This document shows, one piece after another, positions 35,788 to 45,470 of a DNA stretch of 64,000 nucleotides (its first letter is position 1; every line of letters starts with the position of its first letter). The notes under the pieces were generated by a model, which had not been told where the DNA came from, searched no databases, and saw nothing but the letters and a program-made list of their open reading frames with translations. The stretch lies in assembly GCA_016708345.1 (NCBI GenBank), contig JADJFX010000019.1:36540-100539 (forward strand), read 5' to 3'. Source of the DNA: Candidatus Rhodoferax bjergmarkensis (GTDB lineage Bacteria > Pseudomonadota > Gammaproteobacteria > Burkholderiales > Burkholderiaceae_C). Made by a program: the position numbers and the translations under genes.

Positions 35788-38700
35788 CAGCATGCACTCC
35801 CATGTGCGCAGCCTGGGCCGCATGAACCTGTTGCTGGCGCGCGCTGTCTTTGAACAGGCTGCGCACCACCACGAAAAAGATCGGCACAAACAGCACGGCC
35901 AGGCCGGTGCCGGTGACGATGCCGCCAATCACACCCGTGCCAATGGCACGCTGGCTGGCCGAGCCCGCACCCGAGGACAGTGCCAGTGGCAACACCCCCA
36001 GGGTGAAGGCCATGGAGGTCATCACAATCGGGCGAAAACGCAGGTGGGCGGCGGCCAGCGCGGCCTCAATGATGCCTTTGCCCTGGGCCTGCAGGTCTTT
36101 GGCAAACTCGATGATCAAAATTGCGTTTTTGGCCGACAGACCAATGATGGTGATCAGGCCGACCTGAAAATACACATCATTGGAAAAATCCCGCATCAGG
36201 GTGGCCAGCAAAACGCCCAGCACACCCAGCGGCACCACCAGAATCACGGCCAGCGGAATCGTCCAGCTCTCATACAGCGCGGCCAGGCACAAAAAGACCG
36301 ACAAAATGGCAAAGCTGTAGAGGATGAGCGACTGCGAGCCGGCCAGTTTTTCCTCACGCGACAGGCCGGTCCACTCGTAGCCAAACCCGGGTGGTAATTG
36401 AGCCGCCAGGCGCTCCATCTCGGCCATGGCGTCGCCGGTACTGAAGCCGGGTGCCGCGCTGCCGCCCAGGCGCATGGCGGGGTAGCCGTTGTAGCGAATG
36501 GTTTGCATGGCACCCTTGATCCAGCGGGTGCTGGCAAAGCTTGAGAGCGGCACGGCCTGGCCCCGGTTGTTTGGAACACTCAGTTTGAGCAGATCATCGG
36601 GCAGCATGCGCGCGGGCGCATCCGCCTGCACCACCACGCGCTGCAAACGCCCGGCGTTGGGAAAGTCGTTCACATAGGCCGAGCCCAGCGCTGTCGAGAT
36701 GACGGCATTGATGGCCTCAAAGCTGACGCCCAGGGCCTGGGCCTTGTCGCGGTCAATGTCGAGCTGCAGTTGGGGCGCATCTTCCAGACCGTCCGGGCGC
36801 ACCTGGCTGAGCACTTTGCTTTGGCTTGCCAACCCCAGCAGCTGGTTGCGTGCGGCCAGCAGGGCGTCATGGCCCAGGCCTGCGCGATCCTGCAGCCGCA
36901 AATTAAAGCCCGAGGCGGTTCCCAGTTCGGGAATGGGGGGTGGACTCAAGGGGTAGATAAAGGCATCTCGCACCCCCATCAGGGCACCAAAGGCACGCCC
37001 GGCCACCGCCTGCGCAGAACTTGCTGGACCGGTGCGCTCAGTCCAGTCCTTGAGCGTGACAAAAGCCAAGGCAGCGTTTTGACCCAAGCCGGAAAAGCTG
37101 AACCCCAGCACCCCAACCACACTTTGCACTTCAGGCTGCTTGAGCATGAAGCCTTCCACCTGTTGCATCACCGCGCGGGTGCGTTCCTGGGTGGCACCGG
37201 GGGGCAATTGGACGTTGACCAGCATGGTGCCCTGGTCTTCGTTGGGCAGGAAGGAGGTGGGCAGGCGCATATAGACCACAGCCGCCGCCGCCACGATGGC
37301 GACATAGATCAGCAAATAACGGGCGGCACGCGGCAACATGCGTGCCACTGCGCCTTCGTAACCCTTGGCGGTACTGGCAAAGCCGCGGTTGAACCAGCCA
37401 AAAAATCCGCGCTTGGCATGGTGGTGACCCGCCTCGACCTGCTTGAGCAAAGGTAGCGCAAAGGGCGGGTGTGAGTGATAGCGCCAGAAAGGCCGAGAAC
37501 GCAATGGACACGCCCATGACGGTGGCAAACTGCCGGTAGATGTTGCCCACCGAGCCGCTGAAAAAGCCAGCGGCACGAACACCGAAACCAGCACCACGGT
37601 GACGCCAACAATGGCACCAGAAATCTGGCCCATGGCTTTGCGGGTGGCCTCAACCGGCGTCAAACCTTCCTCGCTCATGATCCGCTCGACGTTTTCCACC
37701 ACCACAATCGCATCGTCCACCACGATACCGATCACCAGCACCATGCCGAACATGGTCAGCACGTTGATAGAAAAACCCATGGCCAGCAAGGTGGCAAAAG
37801 TGCCCAGGAGCGCCACCGGCACCACCACGGTGGGGATGATGGTGTAGCGCCAGTTTTGCAAAAACAGGAACATCACCAAAAACACCAGCGCAACCGCTTC
37901 CACCAGCGTTTGAGTGACCTGGCGAATCGAAATGGAGACAAAGCGCGAGCTGTCATAAGGAATGGTCCAGCTCATGCCCTGCGGGAAAAAGCGCTCCAGT
38001 TCAGTCATTTTGGCGCGCACCGCCTTGGCCGTGGCCAGGGCGTTGCCGCTGGGGGAAAGTTGCACGCCAATGCCGGTGGAGGGCTTGCCATTCAGGCGGG
38101 CCGAGGTGGCGTAGCTCTGCGCGCCCAGCTCAATGCGGGCCACGTCTTTGAGGCGCACGGTCGAGCCGTCCGCATTGGCGCGCAGGACCAAATTGCCGAA
38201 CTGCTCCACGCTGGAGAGCTGGCCGTTCACAATCACCGTGGCGGCAATGCCTTGACCGGCGACATTGGGCAGGCTGCCAATTTCGCCCGCGGAAACCTGC
38301 GCGTTTTGCGCACGAATGGCGGCGGTCACGTCGGGTGCCGACAGGTTGAGCCCGAGCAGCTTGGCCGGGTCAATCCACACGCGCATGGCGCGCTCCGTGC
38401 CGAACAACTGGGCCTGACCGACGCCGGGCACGCGCTGCAGTTCAGGCAACACGCTGCGCGCGGCATAGTCGCCCAAAGCCACCGGGTTCCAGGCCGGGTC
38501 GGAGGACGACAAAATGGTGAACAGCAAAAAATTGCTGCGCGCTTTGTCCACGCGCACGCCTTGTTGCGTGACCGCCGAAGGCAGGCGCGGCGTGGCACGC
38601 GAGAGGCGGTTTTGCACCTCCACCTGCGCCAGATCGGGGTTGGTGCCAGGTTGAAAACTCAGGGTGATGTTGCCGGTGCCGTCCGCTTGCGCGACCGATT

Positions 38701-38935
38701 CCATGTAGATCAGGCCCGGCGCGCCATTCATTTCGCGCTCGATCACAGACAGCACCGCGTTTTCCAGCGTCTGGGCCGAGGCGCCCGGGTAGGCGGTGGA
38801 CACCACGATGGACGGCGGTGCCACCGGCGGGTACTGGTTGATGGGCAGTTGCGTGATGGACACTGCGCCCATCACCATGATGAACAGCGCAATTACCCAC
38901 GCAAAGATGGGCCGGTCGATAAAAAATTTCGCCAT
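35780..38935 (-). CDS. RND multidrug efflux pump, inner-membrane subunit (AcrB/MexB-like, HAE1)
   Basis: A 1051-residue proton-driven pump. The essential aspartate pair is in GIVVDDAIVVVENVERI, and LSAKNAILIIEFAKDLQAQG marks the second half. Two single-base changes, a T lost in the run at 37561-37565 and a T gained at 37449-37451, put 37452-37560 out of frame; in the other frame this stretch reads NIYRQFATVMGVSIAFSAFL then LSLTPALCAT, the expected sixth membrane helix. As printed the helix is replaced by unrelated residues ~459-495. This is probably an assembly error; otherwise the pump is dead. Between the adaptor and channel genes. Confidence 0.94.
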   Translation of the reverse strand: MAKFFIDRPIFAWVIALFIMVMGAVSITQLPINQYPPVAPPSIVVSTAYPGASAQTLENAVLSVIEREMNGAPGLIYMESVAQADGTGNITLSFQPGTNPDLAQVEVQNRLSRATPRLPSAVTQQGVRVDKARSNFLLFTILSSSDPAWNPVALGDYAARSVLPELQRVPGVGQAQLFGTERAMRVWIDPAKLLGLNLSAPDVTAAIRAQNAQVSAGEIGSLPNVAGQGIAATVIVNGQLSSVEQFGNLVLRANADGSTVRLKDVARIELGAQSYATSARLNGKPSTGIGVQLSPSGNALATAKAVRAKMTELERFFPQGMSWTIPYDSSRFVSISIRQVTQTLVEAVALVFLVMFLFLQNWRYTIIPTVVVPVALLGTFATLLAMGFSINVLTMFGMVLVIGIVVDDAIVVVENVERIMSEEGLTPVEATRKAMGQISGAIVGVTVVLVSVFVPLAFSAARWATSTGSLPPSWACPLRSRPFWRYHSHPPFALPLLKQVEAGHHHAKRGFFGWFNRGFASTAKGYEGAVARMLPRAARYLLIYVAIVAAAAVVYMRLPTSFLPNEDQGTMLVNVQLPPGATQERTRAVMQQVEGFMLKQPEVQSVVGVLGFSFSGLGQNAALAFVTLKDWTERTGPASSAQAVAGRAFGALMGVRDAFIYPLSPPPIPELGTASGFNLRLQDRAGLGHDALLAARNQLLGLASQSKVLSQVRPDGLEDAPQLQLDIDRDKAQALGVSFEAINAVISTALGSAYVNDFPNAGRLQRVVVQADAPARMLPDDLLKLSVPNNRGQAVPLSSFASTRWIKGAMQTIRYNGYPAMRLGGSAAPGFSTGDAMAEMERLAAQLPPGFGYEWTGLSREEKLAGSQSLILYSFAILSVFLCLAALYESWTIPLAVILVVPLGVLGVLLATLMRDFSNDVYFQVGLITIIGLSAKNAILIIEFAKDLQAQGKGIIEAALAAAHLRFRPIVMTSMAFTLGVLPLALSSGAGSASQRAIGTGVIGGIVTGTGLAVLFVPIFFVVVRSLFKDSARQQQVHAAQAAHMGVHADE

Positions 38936-38947
38936 TTGAAGGGTTCC

Positions 38948-40246
38948 TTAGCGGCTGGCGGCAGAGGCTGCACTGGCGGGGCTGGACGTCGCCGCTGCGG
39001 CTGCCGCTGGGGGTGAAGATGCGCCAGCACCCGCGGGTACTGCCGCCTTGCTGCCCGGAGCCTGCCATGGCACAGGTTTGACTGGTGCGTCGCCACGCAG
39101 TTTCTGGAAGCCATCGACCATTACCTGTTCGCCACTTTGCAGGCCGTCCAGCACAATCCACTGGCCGTTTTGCTGGCCGCCCACCTTGACCGGGCGCGGC
39201 TTGACCTTGCCGTCATTGCCCACCACCATCACCGAGTCGCCTTGCGCGGAGCGGGTCACCGCCTGCTGCGGCAGGGTGATGGCATTGCTGGCCAGCGCCT
39301 GCTCCAGGCGCACCCGTACATACAGGCCCGGCAACAGGGTGCCATCCGGGTTGGGCACTTCGGCGCGCAGGGTGATCTGGCCGGTGCTGGCGTCCACGGT
39401 CAGGTCTGAAAACAAGAGCTTGCCAGCGCGGGCGTATTCGCTGCCGTCTTCCAGCACGATACGCACGCTGGCCGCCTGGCCGCCGCCGGCGCGTTTGAAC
39501 TTGCCGCTGTCCAGCGCCTGGCGCAGTTTCATGACCTCAGCCGCAGACTGGGTGAAGTTGACATACACCGGGTTGATTTGTTGAATCACGGCCAGTTGCG
39601 TGGCTTCGCCTTGGCCCACCAGTGCGCCCTCGGTCACCAGCGCACGGCCAATGCGCCCTGAAATCGGCGCGCTGACGTTGGCGTAATTCAGGTTGATGCG
39701 GGCGGTCTGCACGGCGGCCTTGCCCAGGGCCACATCAGCTTGCGCCTGCATTTGCGCGGCCTGTGCTGCGACATATTCCTGCTGGCTGATGGCTTTGGCT
39801 TCAGCCAGGGGTTTGTAGCGCTGGGCTTGGGCGCTGGCCTGCATCAGGTTGGCCTCGGCTTTGGCAAGGCCGGCCTGGGCGCTGTCCAGTGTGGCCTTGT
39901 AGGGGCTGGCGTCAATCTGGAACAAGGCTTGGCCGGCTTTGACCTCACTGCCTTCCCGGAACAAGCGCTTTTGCAAAATACCAGCGGCCCGCGCCCGCAC
40001 TTGGGCCACCCGCGAGGCTTCCAGCCGGCCTGGCAATTCGGTCGTCAAGCCCACATCACCAGGGCTGACCTTGATCACGCCCACTTCGGCAGGGGGCATA
40101 CCGCCGGGCGGACCAGCGGGTGCGGTGCTGCTTTGTCCGCAGGCCACTAACAGGCTGGCCAATCCCCATGTGCTGAGGGTCAGAACCCGGCGGGCCTGGG
40201 GCCAACTGGCGCGTGGCAAAAAATTTGAACGGTGGAATGGGTGCAT
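38948..40246 (-). CDS. RND efflux periplasmic adaptor lipoprotein (AcrA/MexA-like)
   Basis: A 432-residue membrane-fusion protein. The signal ends in a lipobox (SLLVAC), followed by the lipoyl-barrel halves (EASRVAQVRARAAGILQKRL; NLNYANVSAPISGRIGRALV) around an alpha hairpin, and then the beta-barrel region. The tail from ~395 is Ala/Ser/Pro-rich and low in complexity. First gene of the operon, 12 bases before the pump gene. Start chosen at MHPFHRSNF; the frame is open to 40282. Repression by the divergent TetR protein is likely. Confidence 0.93.
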   Translation of the reverse strand: MHPFHRSNFLPRASWPQARRVLTLSTWGLASLLVACGQSSTAPAGPPGGMPPAEVGVIKVSPGDVGLTTELPGRLEASRVAQVRARAAGILQKRLFREGSEVKAGQALFQIDASPYKATLDSAQAGLAKAEANLMQASAQAQRYKPLAEAKAISQQEYVAAQAAQMQAQADVALGKAAVQTARINLNYANVSAPISGRIGRALVTEGALVGQGEATQLAVIQQINPVYVNFTQSAAEVMKLRQALDSGKFKRAGGGQAASVRIVLEDGSEYARAGKLLFSDLTVDASTGQITLRAEVPNPDGTLLPGLYVRVRLEQALASNAITLPQQAVTRSAQGDSVMVVGNDGKVKPRPVKVGGQQNGQWIVLDGLQSGEQVMVDGFQKLRGDAPVKPVPWQAPGSKAAVPAGAGASSPPAAAAAATSSPASAASAASR

Positions 40247-40325
40247 GGTGTAATTCCAAAAATATGACGCCAGACAGGGCAAAACGGGCCTGCCGCACAG
40301 CGGGTAAAAAATTTAATTTGCAGTA

Positions 40326-40349
40326 TACATACAAGGGTGAATGTATGAG
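40326..40349. promoter_or_regulatory. AcrR-type operator between efflux operon and regulator
   Basis: The near-palindrome TACATACAAGGGTGAATGTA followed by TGAG closely resembles the E. coli AcrR operator (TACATACA...TGAATGTATGTA). It lies between the divergent adaptor and regulator genes, where a TetR repressor would block both promoters. Confidence 0.8.
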
Positions 40350-40389
40350 AATGCCCTTTGTGAACCTATTGTTTTGAAAGACGCCATTC

Positions 40390-41016
40390 ATGGCCCGCCG
40401 CACCAAAGAAGACGCCTTTGCCACCCGCCACCAATTGCTCGATGCTGCCGAGCGGGTGTTTGCCGAAAAAGGCGTTTCCCGCACCTCGCTCAACGACATT
40501 GCCCAGGCTGCAGGGGCCAGCCGGGGGGCGATTTATTGGCATTTCAAGAACAAGGCCGATCTGTTCAACGCGATGCTGGAACGTATCACGCTGCCGATGG
40601 AGGAGGCGCTGCAAAAAAGCGGGCAAGTCAGCGGGCAGGACGGTTTGCGCGAACTGGTTGCGGCCATATTGGATGCGCTGCGCAAAATTGCTTCTGATAA
40701 GCGCACCCGTCAGGTCTTTGAAGTGGCGACCTACAAGGTGGAATACGTTGACGAACTGCTGGCCATCAAAGCGCGCCAGATCAAAAGCCATGCCGATGTG
40801 GTGTGCCAGATGCACCATGCCTTGCAAGACGCCTGCAGCCGCCGCAATCTGCCTTTGGCTTCACCCATGGCCATGTCGCATGGGCTGCACGCGCTGGTGG
40901 TGGGCCTGATTCACAGCTGGCTGCTGGCGCCCGAGGTGTTTGATCTGGTGAAAACTGCCGAAGTCAGCATTCAGATTTATCTGGCGGGGCTGGGATTGGG
41001 GTTGGCTTCAACTTGA
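40390..41016 (+). CDS. TetR-family repressor of the efflux operon (AcrR/TtgR-like)
   Basis: A 208-residue regulator. The N-terminal helix-turn-helix reads SRTSLNDIAQAAGASRGAIY followed by WHFKNKADLF, typical of the AcrR/TtgR group, and a C-terminal ligand-binding domain follows. It is divergent from the efflux operon with an AcrR-type operator between them, so it most likely represses the pump and itself until a drug binds. Confidence 0.93.
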   Translation: MARRTKEDAFATRHQLLDAAERVFAEKGVSRTSLNDIAQAAGASRGAIYWHFKNKADLFNAMLERITLPMEEALQKSGQVSGQDGLRELVAAILDALRKIASDKRTRQVFEVATYKVEYVDELLAIKARQIKSHADVVCQMHHALQDACSRRNLPLASPMAMSHGLHALVVGLIHSWLLAPEVFDLVKTAEVSIQIYLAGLGLGLAST

Positions 41017-41085
41017 GCATGGATAATCTTGCTGATCAAGCGCGGCTTATGTTTCGTGCGAAAAATCAAAGTCCCCCGATTCACT

Positions 41086-43503
41086 ATGCAAAAAAATCTC
41101 CAGTCAAGTAATCAACCGCCAATTCAATTTTTAGTGGGTCTTTTACAAAGCGGTCAATTTGAATTGCTTGCGATCAAAGCACATGAGTGCGCAATCCGCT
41201 GGCCAAGGTCAGGACACGTTTGGCATATTTTTGGATTGGCCCAATTGAATCTAGGTCGATCCAGTGATGCGATCGCATCCTTGACCAAGGCGAGAAAACT
41301 GCTTCCTGCTGAACTTGAAATAGTGGAACTGCTCGCTAGTGCCCTCTTGCAAGCAGGGAGAATTCAGGAGGCTTACAAAGCCTTTGAATTTCACTTGGCG
41401 CGATCCCCAGGAAACTTGAGTGATCTGATCAACTTGGGACACCTTGCAAATGATCTTGGCCACCATGGCAATGCCGAACAGCACTGCAGGCAGGTGTTGC
41501 GCTTGGCACCAGAGCAAGCGGAGGCAGTGTTTAACTTGGGACGAGCACTGCGGGGGCTCGGGAAAATACCAGACGCCATTGAGACATTCCGAAATGTCTT
41601 GCCATTGATCAAGGATTCTGCGGCGGGACAAAGCGATGTTGGCTTGCAATTTTTGGCGATGGGGTATCAAGACGAAGCTGCAGCCTGTTTTCGCCGCGCC
41701 ATTCAATTGGCACCAGACTACGCGCAAGCGCATTCGAACTTGGGGCTGGTGCTCAAGGCACAGGGGTTGCCAACTGAGGCACTCGTAGCATTGCGCAGAG
41801 CCATTGAACTCGGTCCTGATATCGCTGCCATCTATGTCAACCTAGCTGGTTTGCTGAATTCTTTGAGACAGTTCGACGAAGGAGAATCTCTCAGTTGGAA
41901 AGCTATCAAACTTGCGCCTAGTTTGGCGGATGCGTACTGCACTCTTGCTGATGCTTTGGCGGGGCGTGAGCAATTCAAGGATTCTGAAATTGCTTACAAG
42001 AAAGCCCTGAGCCTCGATTCTGGCGGAGTTTCCAATGCACGCCAGAATTTCGGAATATTGCTTCAGGAATGCAAGCGCTTTACAGAAGCAATTGATTTTT
42101 TTCGGAAGGTCAAAAATCCCGATGAAACCACCTTGGCCAGTATTTATTTTTGTTCGCGCTACATCTGCGACTGGAGCCAAACGGAACATCAAGAAAAGGA
42201 ACTGAAGGCGATTTTGAACAATGAATCAGTTTCCATCAGTCCCTTTGGATTCTTAGCCATGCCCACCGCTGATGGCCCCGCCATCCAGAAGCAGGCAGGA
42301 AGGCTGCATGCCAAAAAACTATATCAAACCGAGTTGGCGCAGGTGCCTTTGGTAGCATCCAATACACACCCGGAACGTGATCGCCTTCGCATCGGCTACC
42401 TCTCTGCTAATTTTTACAATCATGCTGTGATGCACTTGTTGGGTGGGGTACTTAATTCTCACGACAAGGCCCGCTTTGCCATAAATCTCTACTCCTACGG
42501 GCCTGAGATTCAGGACAGTTGCCAGGCACAGGCAGTCAATAGTGCGGACACATTTCGTACGATTAGGCAGTTGTCTGACATTGAAGCAGCCCAACAAATA
42601 GTCGATGACGGCATTGATCTACTGATTGATCTAACCGGGTATACCCAGAATTCTCGCTTGGGCATCGTGGCACTTCGCCCAGCACCCGTCATCATTAGCT
42701 GGCTTGGTTACTCGGGCACATTGGGCCATGAACGTCTGGCCGACTACATCATTGGTGACCCTGTTGTCACACCACCCCACCACGCTGACCATTTCACAGA
42801 AACTCTTGCCCTGATGCCCTACTGCTATATGCCATATGACCACAGCCGCCAAATCGGTGTCCGCCCGACACGGCGTGAGTCAGGATTGCCTGAAGAAGGC
42901 TTCATCTTCTGCAGTTTCAACCAGAGCTACAAGTTCAATTCCGAGGTTTTTGATATCTGGTGCAAGTTGCTGAAGGCAATACCTGACAGCATACTTTGGC
43001 TCCACAAGCCCAGTGAGGCAGCCATAGCCAACCTGCAGCGCGAAACGGTGCGCCGCGGGATTGAGCCGGAACGCTTAGTGTTTGCTGATTTTCTATCTGC
43101 GCCAGAAGAACATCTGGCACGACTTCAACTCGCTGACCTTGCCCTGGACACCCACCCTTATGGTTCCCACACAACTGGAATTGACGCGTTGTGGTCTGGT
43201 GTGCCATTAATTACAAGGGTTGGCGATACCTTTGCCAGCAGGGTAGGTGCAAGCCTGCTCCAAGCGGTGGGTTTGCCAGAATTGATTTGTCAAGATTGGG
43301 ATGCTTACAGCCAGCTGGCCCGAGCCTTGGCCGAGGATTCAGTGAAATTGGCCGCTATGCGTGAAAAACTTGACTCGCAACGTTTTCAAGCACCGCTGTT
43401 TGATACGGTAGGCTTTGCGCGTGACCTTGAAAGTCTTTACCTGAAAATTTGGTCGCAGCATGGCGTAGGTCGGAAGGAAATAGTTCATGCAAATGAAGGC
43501 TGA
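41086..43503 (+). CDS. TPR protein with GT41 glycosyltransferase domain (SPINDLY/O-GlcNAc-transferase-like)
   Basis: About 805 residues. Some seven to nine tetratricopeptide repeats fill ~20-370 (for example PDYAQAHSNLGLVLKAQGL; PSLADAYCTLADALAG). The C-terminal half is a GT41 domain: LRIGYLSANFYNHAVMHLLG, DLLIDLTGYTQNSRLGIVAL, APVIISWLGYSGTLG, and the sugar-nucleotide region HTTGIDALWSGVPLITRVG. It would transfer GlcNAc or another sugar to proteins. The gene is visibly more AT-rich than its neighbours, which suggests transfer. The start at 41086 is chosen for the TPR layout; the frame is open to 41029. No target gene is adjacent. Confidence 0.88.
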   Translation: MQKNLQSSNQPPIQFLVGLLQSGQFELLAIKAHECAIRWPRSGHVWHIFGLAQLNLGRSSDAIASLTKARKLLPAELEIVELLASALLQAGRIQEAYKAFEFHLARSPGNLSDLINLGHLANDLGHHGNAEQHCRQVLRLAPEQAEAVFNLGRALRGLGKIPDAIETFRNVLPLIKDSAAGQSDVGLQFLAMGYQDEAAACFRRAIQLAPDYAQAHSNLGLVLKAQGLPTEALVALRRAIELGPDIAAIYVNLAGLLNSLRQFDEGESLSWKAIKLAPSLADAYCTLADALAGREQFKDSEIAYKKALSLDSGGVSNARQNFGILLQECKRFTEAIDFFRKVKNPDETTLASIYFCSRYICDWSQTEHQEKELKAILNNESVSISPFGFLAMPTADGPAIQKQAGRLHAKKLYQTELAQVPLVASNTHPERDRLRIGYLSANFYNHAVMHLLGGVLNSHDKARFAINLYSYGPEIQDSCQAQAVNSADTFRTIRQLSDIEAAQQIVDDGIDLLIDLTGYTQNSRLGIVALRPAPVIISWLGYSGTLGHERLADYIIGDPVVTPPHHADHFTETLALMPYCYMPYDHSRQIGVRPTRRESGLPEEGFIFCSFNQSYKFNSEVFDIWCKLLKAIPDSILWLHKPSEAAIANLQRETVRRGIEPERLVFADFLSAPEEHLARLQLADLALDTHPYGSHTTGIDALWSGVPLITRVGDTFASRVGASLLQAVGLPELICQDWDAYSQLARALAEDSVKLAAMREKLDSQRFQAPLFDTVGFARDLESLYLKIWSQHGVGRKEIVHANEG

Positions 43504-43562
43504 AAGCAAGATCAACGACAACCTTGCTGGGTAAGACTTGATTTGATCTGCTCCAGGGTGGG

Positions 43563-44983
43563 TCATCTGACCGCGCTCGGCATTGCAGGCCACGGACGCT
43601 GCGGGTCGCGCAGCAGTTCAAAAGCGCGCGACACCTGCAGCACGCCCAGATCGTCAAAACGCCGTCCCGCAATCTGCAAGCCAATGGGCAGGCCGCTGGC
43701 GGTGTAGCCGCAGTTGATCGACGCTGCAGGTTGTTCGGACATGTTGAAGGGCACGGTGAAGCCGATGTGTTCGAGTGGGCGCAGCGGGTCGTTGGTGGGG
43801 GAGGGCAGCTCTGCCGCAAAAGCGGGCATGGGTGCGGTCGGCGAGATCACGTAGTCAAACGGCTGGCAGGCCCGCACCGTGGCCACGCGGGTGGCGTGAA
43901 ACTGGCTGAAAGCGGTAAACACCTGCGGCCCGCTCATGGAGGCCGCACTGTCGGCCCATTGCTGGATATAGGGGAGAACCAAGGCTTTTCTGTCGGGATG
44001 CAGCGCTGCCAGGTCCATGTGCGAGCGCATGCGCCAGGCGTGGTCCATGCCGTCCAGCATGGCTGGGGTCATGAAGGGCAGCATGGGTTCGACGATGGCT
44101 CCGGCTTGTTCAAAAATGCGGGCCGCGCGCTCGATGGCGGCGCGCACTTCGGGTTCAACTTCCAGGCCACAGCCAGCGTCCAGCAGCAGGCCAATCCTGA
44201 GTCCGCGCAGCATTTCAGCACCCCGGTCAAATTGTTCCCACGGGATCGCTTGGTAGGGCAGGCTCATGCTGTCGCGTGCATCCGGCAGCGCCAGTGTCTG
44301 CATCATCAGCGCCGAGTCGGCCACGCAGCGGGTCATGGGGCCCGCTGCTCGGCCAGTGTAATTGGGGTCAATCGGAATGCGGCCCAAGCTGGGTTTGAGG
44401 CTGAAGATGGCGCACCAGCTGGCAGGCAGGCGCAGGGAGCCGCCAATGTCCGTGCCCACGTGCAGCGGGCCATACCCCGCCGCCGCGGCCGCCCCACCTC
44501 CCGCGCTGGAGCCGCCCGGTGTCTTGTTCAAATCCCAAGGGTTGCGTGAGAGCGGATGAAAGCTGGACAAGCCACTGGAGAGCATGCCGTAGTCGGGCAT
44601 GGTGGTCTTGCACAGCAGCACCGCGCCAGCCTCACGCAGTCTGGCCGCAGGCGGTGCATCCAGGGGGCCGGGATCAGGTCGCTGGCCAAGGTGCCCAGTG
44701 GCATCGGGTCGCCCTGGGTGGCGATGTTCTCTTTGATGGTGACCGGCACGCCGTCCAGCGGGCCACAGGGCTCGCCGCATTGCCAGCGGTCCTCGGATTC
44801 ACGCGCCTGTTGTAACGCCAGCTCGGGGCGCAGCAGGTAGCTGGCGTGCAGGTGAGGCTCCCATTGGTCGATATGGCGCAGGACCGATTGGACGACTTCG
44901 GCCGGCGAGAGTTCTCGGCGTCGGTAGGCGGCGATTAACGCCTGCCCGCCCAATTCATGAAGGGCAATGCCGGGGGTGGTCAT
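43563..44983 (-). CDS. Amidase (amidase-signature family), single-base frameshift
   Basis: An intact reading gives ~473 residues. The N-terminal part (from 44983) has PVTIKENIATQGDPMPLG with the catalytic lysine; the rest is in another frame with the Ser-cisSer motif GGSSAGGGAAAAAGYGPLHV and DIGGSLRLPASWC. The five-G run at 44663-44667 should have six, restoring LIPAPLDAPPAARLREAG. The substrate is unknown; relatives hydrolyse aryl amides or Glu-tRNA amides, but no gatB is nearby. Probably a sequence error, possibly a true pseudogene. Confidence 0.85.
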
Positions 44984-45068
44984 GTTGGCACAAGGGTTGG
45001 CATCGAAACACCGATAATTCTAGGCATGTATTTATGTCTGACAATTTTTGAGGGTGGTGAGGATGGTA

Positions 45069-45172
45069 ATTCCGTTTCCATATCGATACGACATTAGGCG
45101 CGAAGCCGCAGACAGTGCTCTGGCACGGCAAGAGCGAAGCAACAACATGTCGGATTGATATGGAAATGGAAT
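45069..45172. mobile_element. 104-bp element with 26-bp terminal inverted repeats
   Basis: The ends ATTCCGTTTCCATATCGATA (continuing CGACAT) and ATGTCGGATTGATATGGAAA (continuing TGGAAT) match at 23 of 26 positions. No gene inside. Its right end lies six bases from the ferredoxin ATG, and TGGAAATGGA from it appears to act as the ribosome site. Confidence 0.7.
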
Positions 45173-45177
45173 AAGCC

Positions 45178-45447
45178 ATGGCTTTGATCATCACCGACGA
45201 ATGCATCAACTGCGACGTGTGCGAGCCAGAATGTCCGAATGAGGCGATTTTTCTGGGCATGTCCATTTATGAAATAGACCCCCACAAGTGCACCGAATGC
45301 GTCGGCCATTTTGACGAGCCGCAGTGTGTGCAGGTGTGCCCGGTGGCGTGTATTCCCGTCAACCCCTCGTTTGTGGAAGACCAGGAAACGCTGTGGCAAA
45401 AGTACCGACGGCTTCAACTTGCGGTCAAAAAAACAAGCACACCCTGA
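45178..45447 (+). CDS. 2[4Fe-4S] ferredoxin, YfhL type
   Basis: An 89-residue electron carrier. Two cluster motifs are visible: CINCDVCEPECP and the longer CTECVGHFDEPQCVQVCPV, the latter with the insertion and extra helix of the YfhL group. Role probably a low-potential donor; no dedicated partner lies nearby. The inverted-repeat element at 45069 provides its upstream region. Confidence 0.93.
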   Translation: MALIITDECINCDVCEPECPNEAIFLGMSIYEIDPHKCTECVGHFDEPQCVQVCPVACIPVNPSFVEDQETLWQKYRRLQLAVKKTSTP

Positions 45448-45470
45448 ACTGGCTTGGCCCTGCTGCACTG

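Noticed and set aside
37856..39016. Long plus-strand open frame opposite the RND pump.
   Set aside because: Antisense shadow with skewed Arg/His/Gly composition.
41895..41930. AGCTATCAAACTTGCGC in the GT41 gene looked like another dispersed-repeat copy.
   Set aside because: It falls on a normal TPR helix (SWKAIKLAPSLADAYC), and the outer parts of the repeat are missing; chance similarity.
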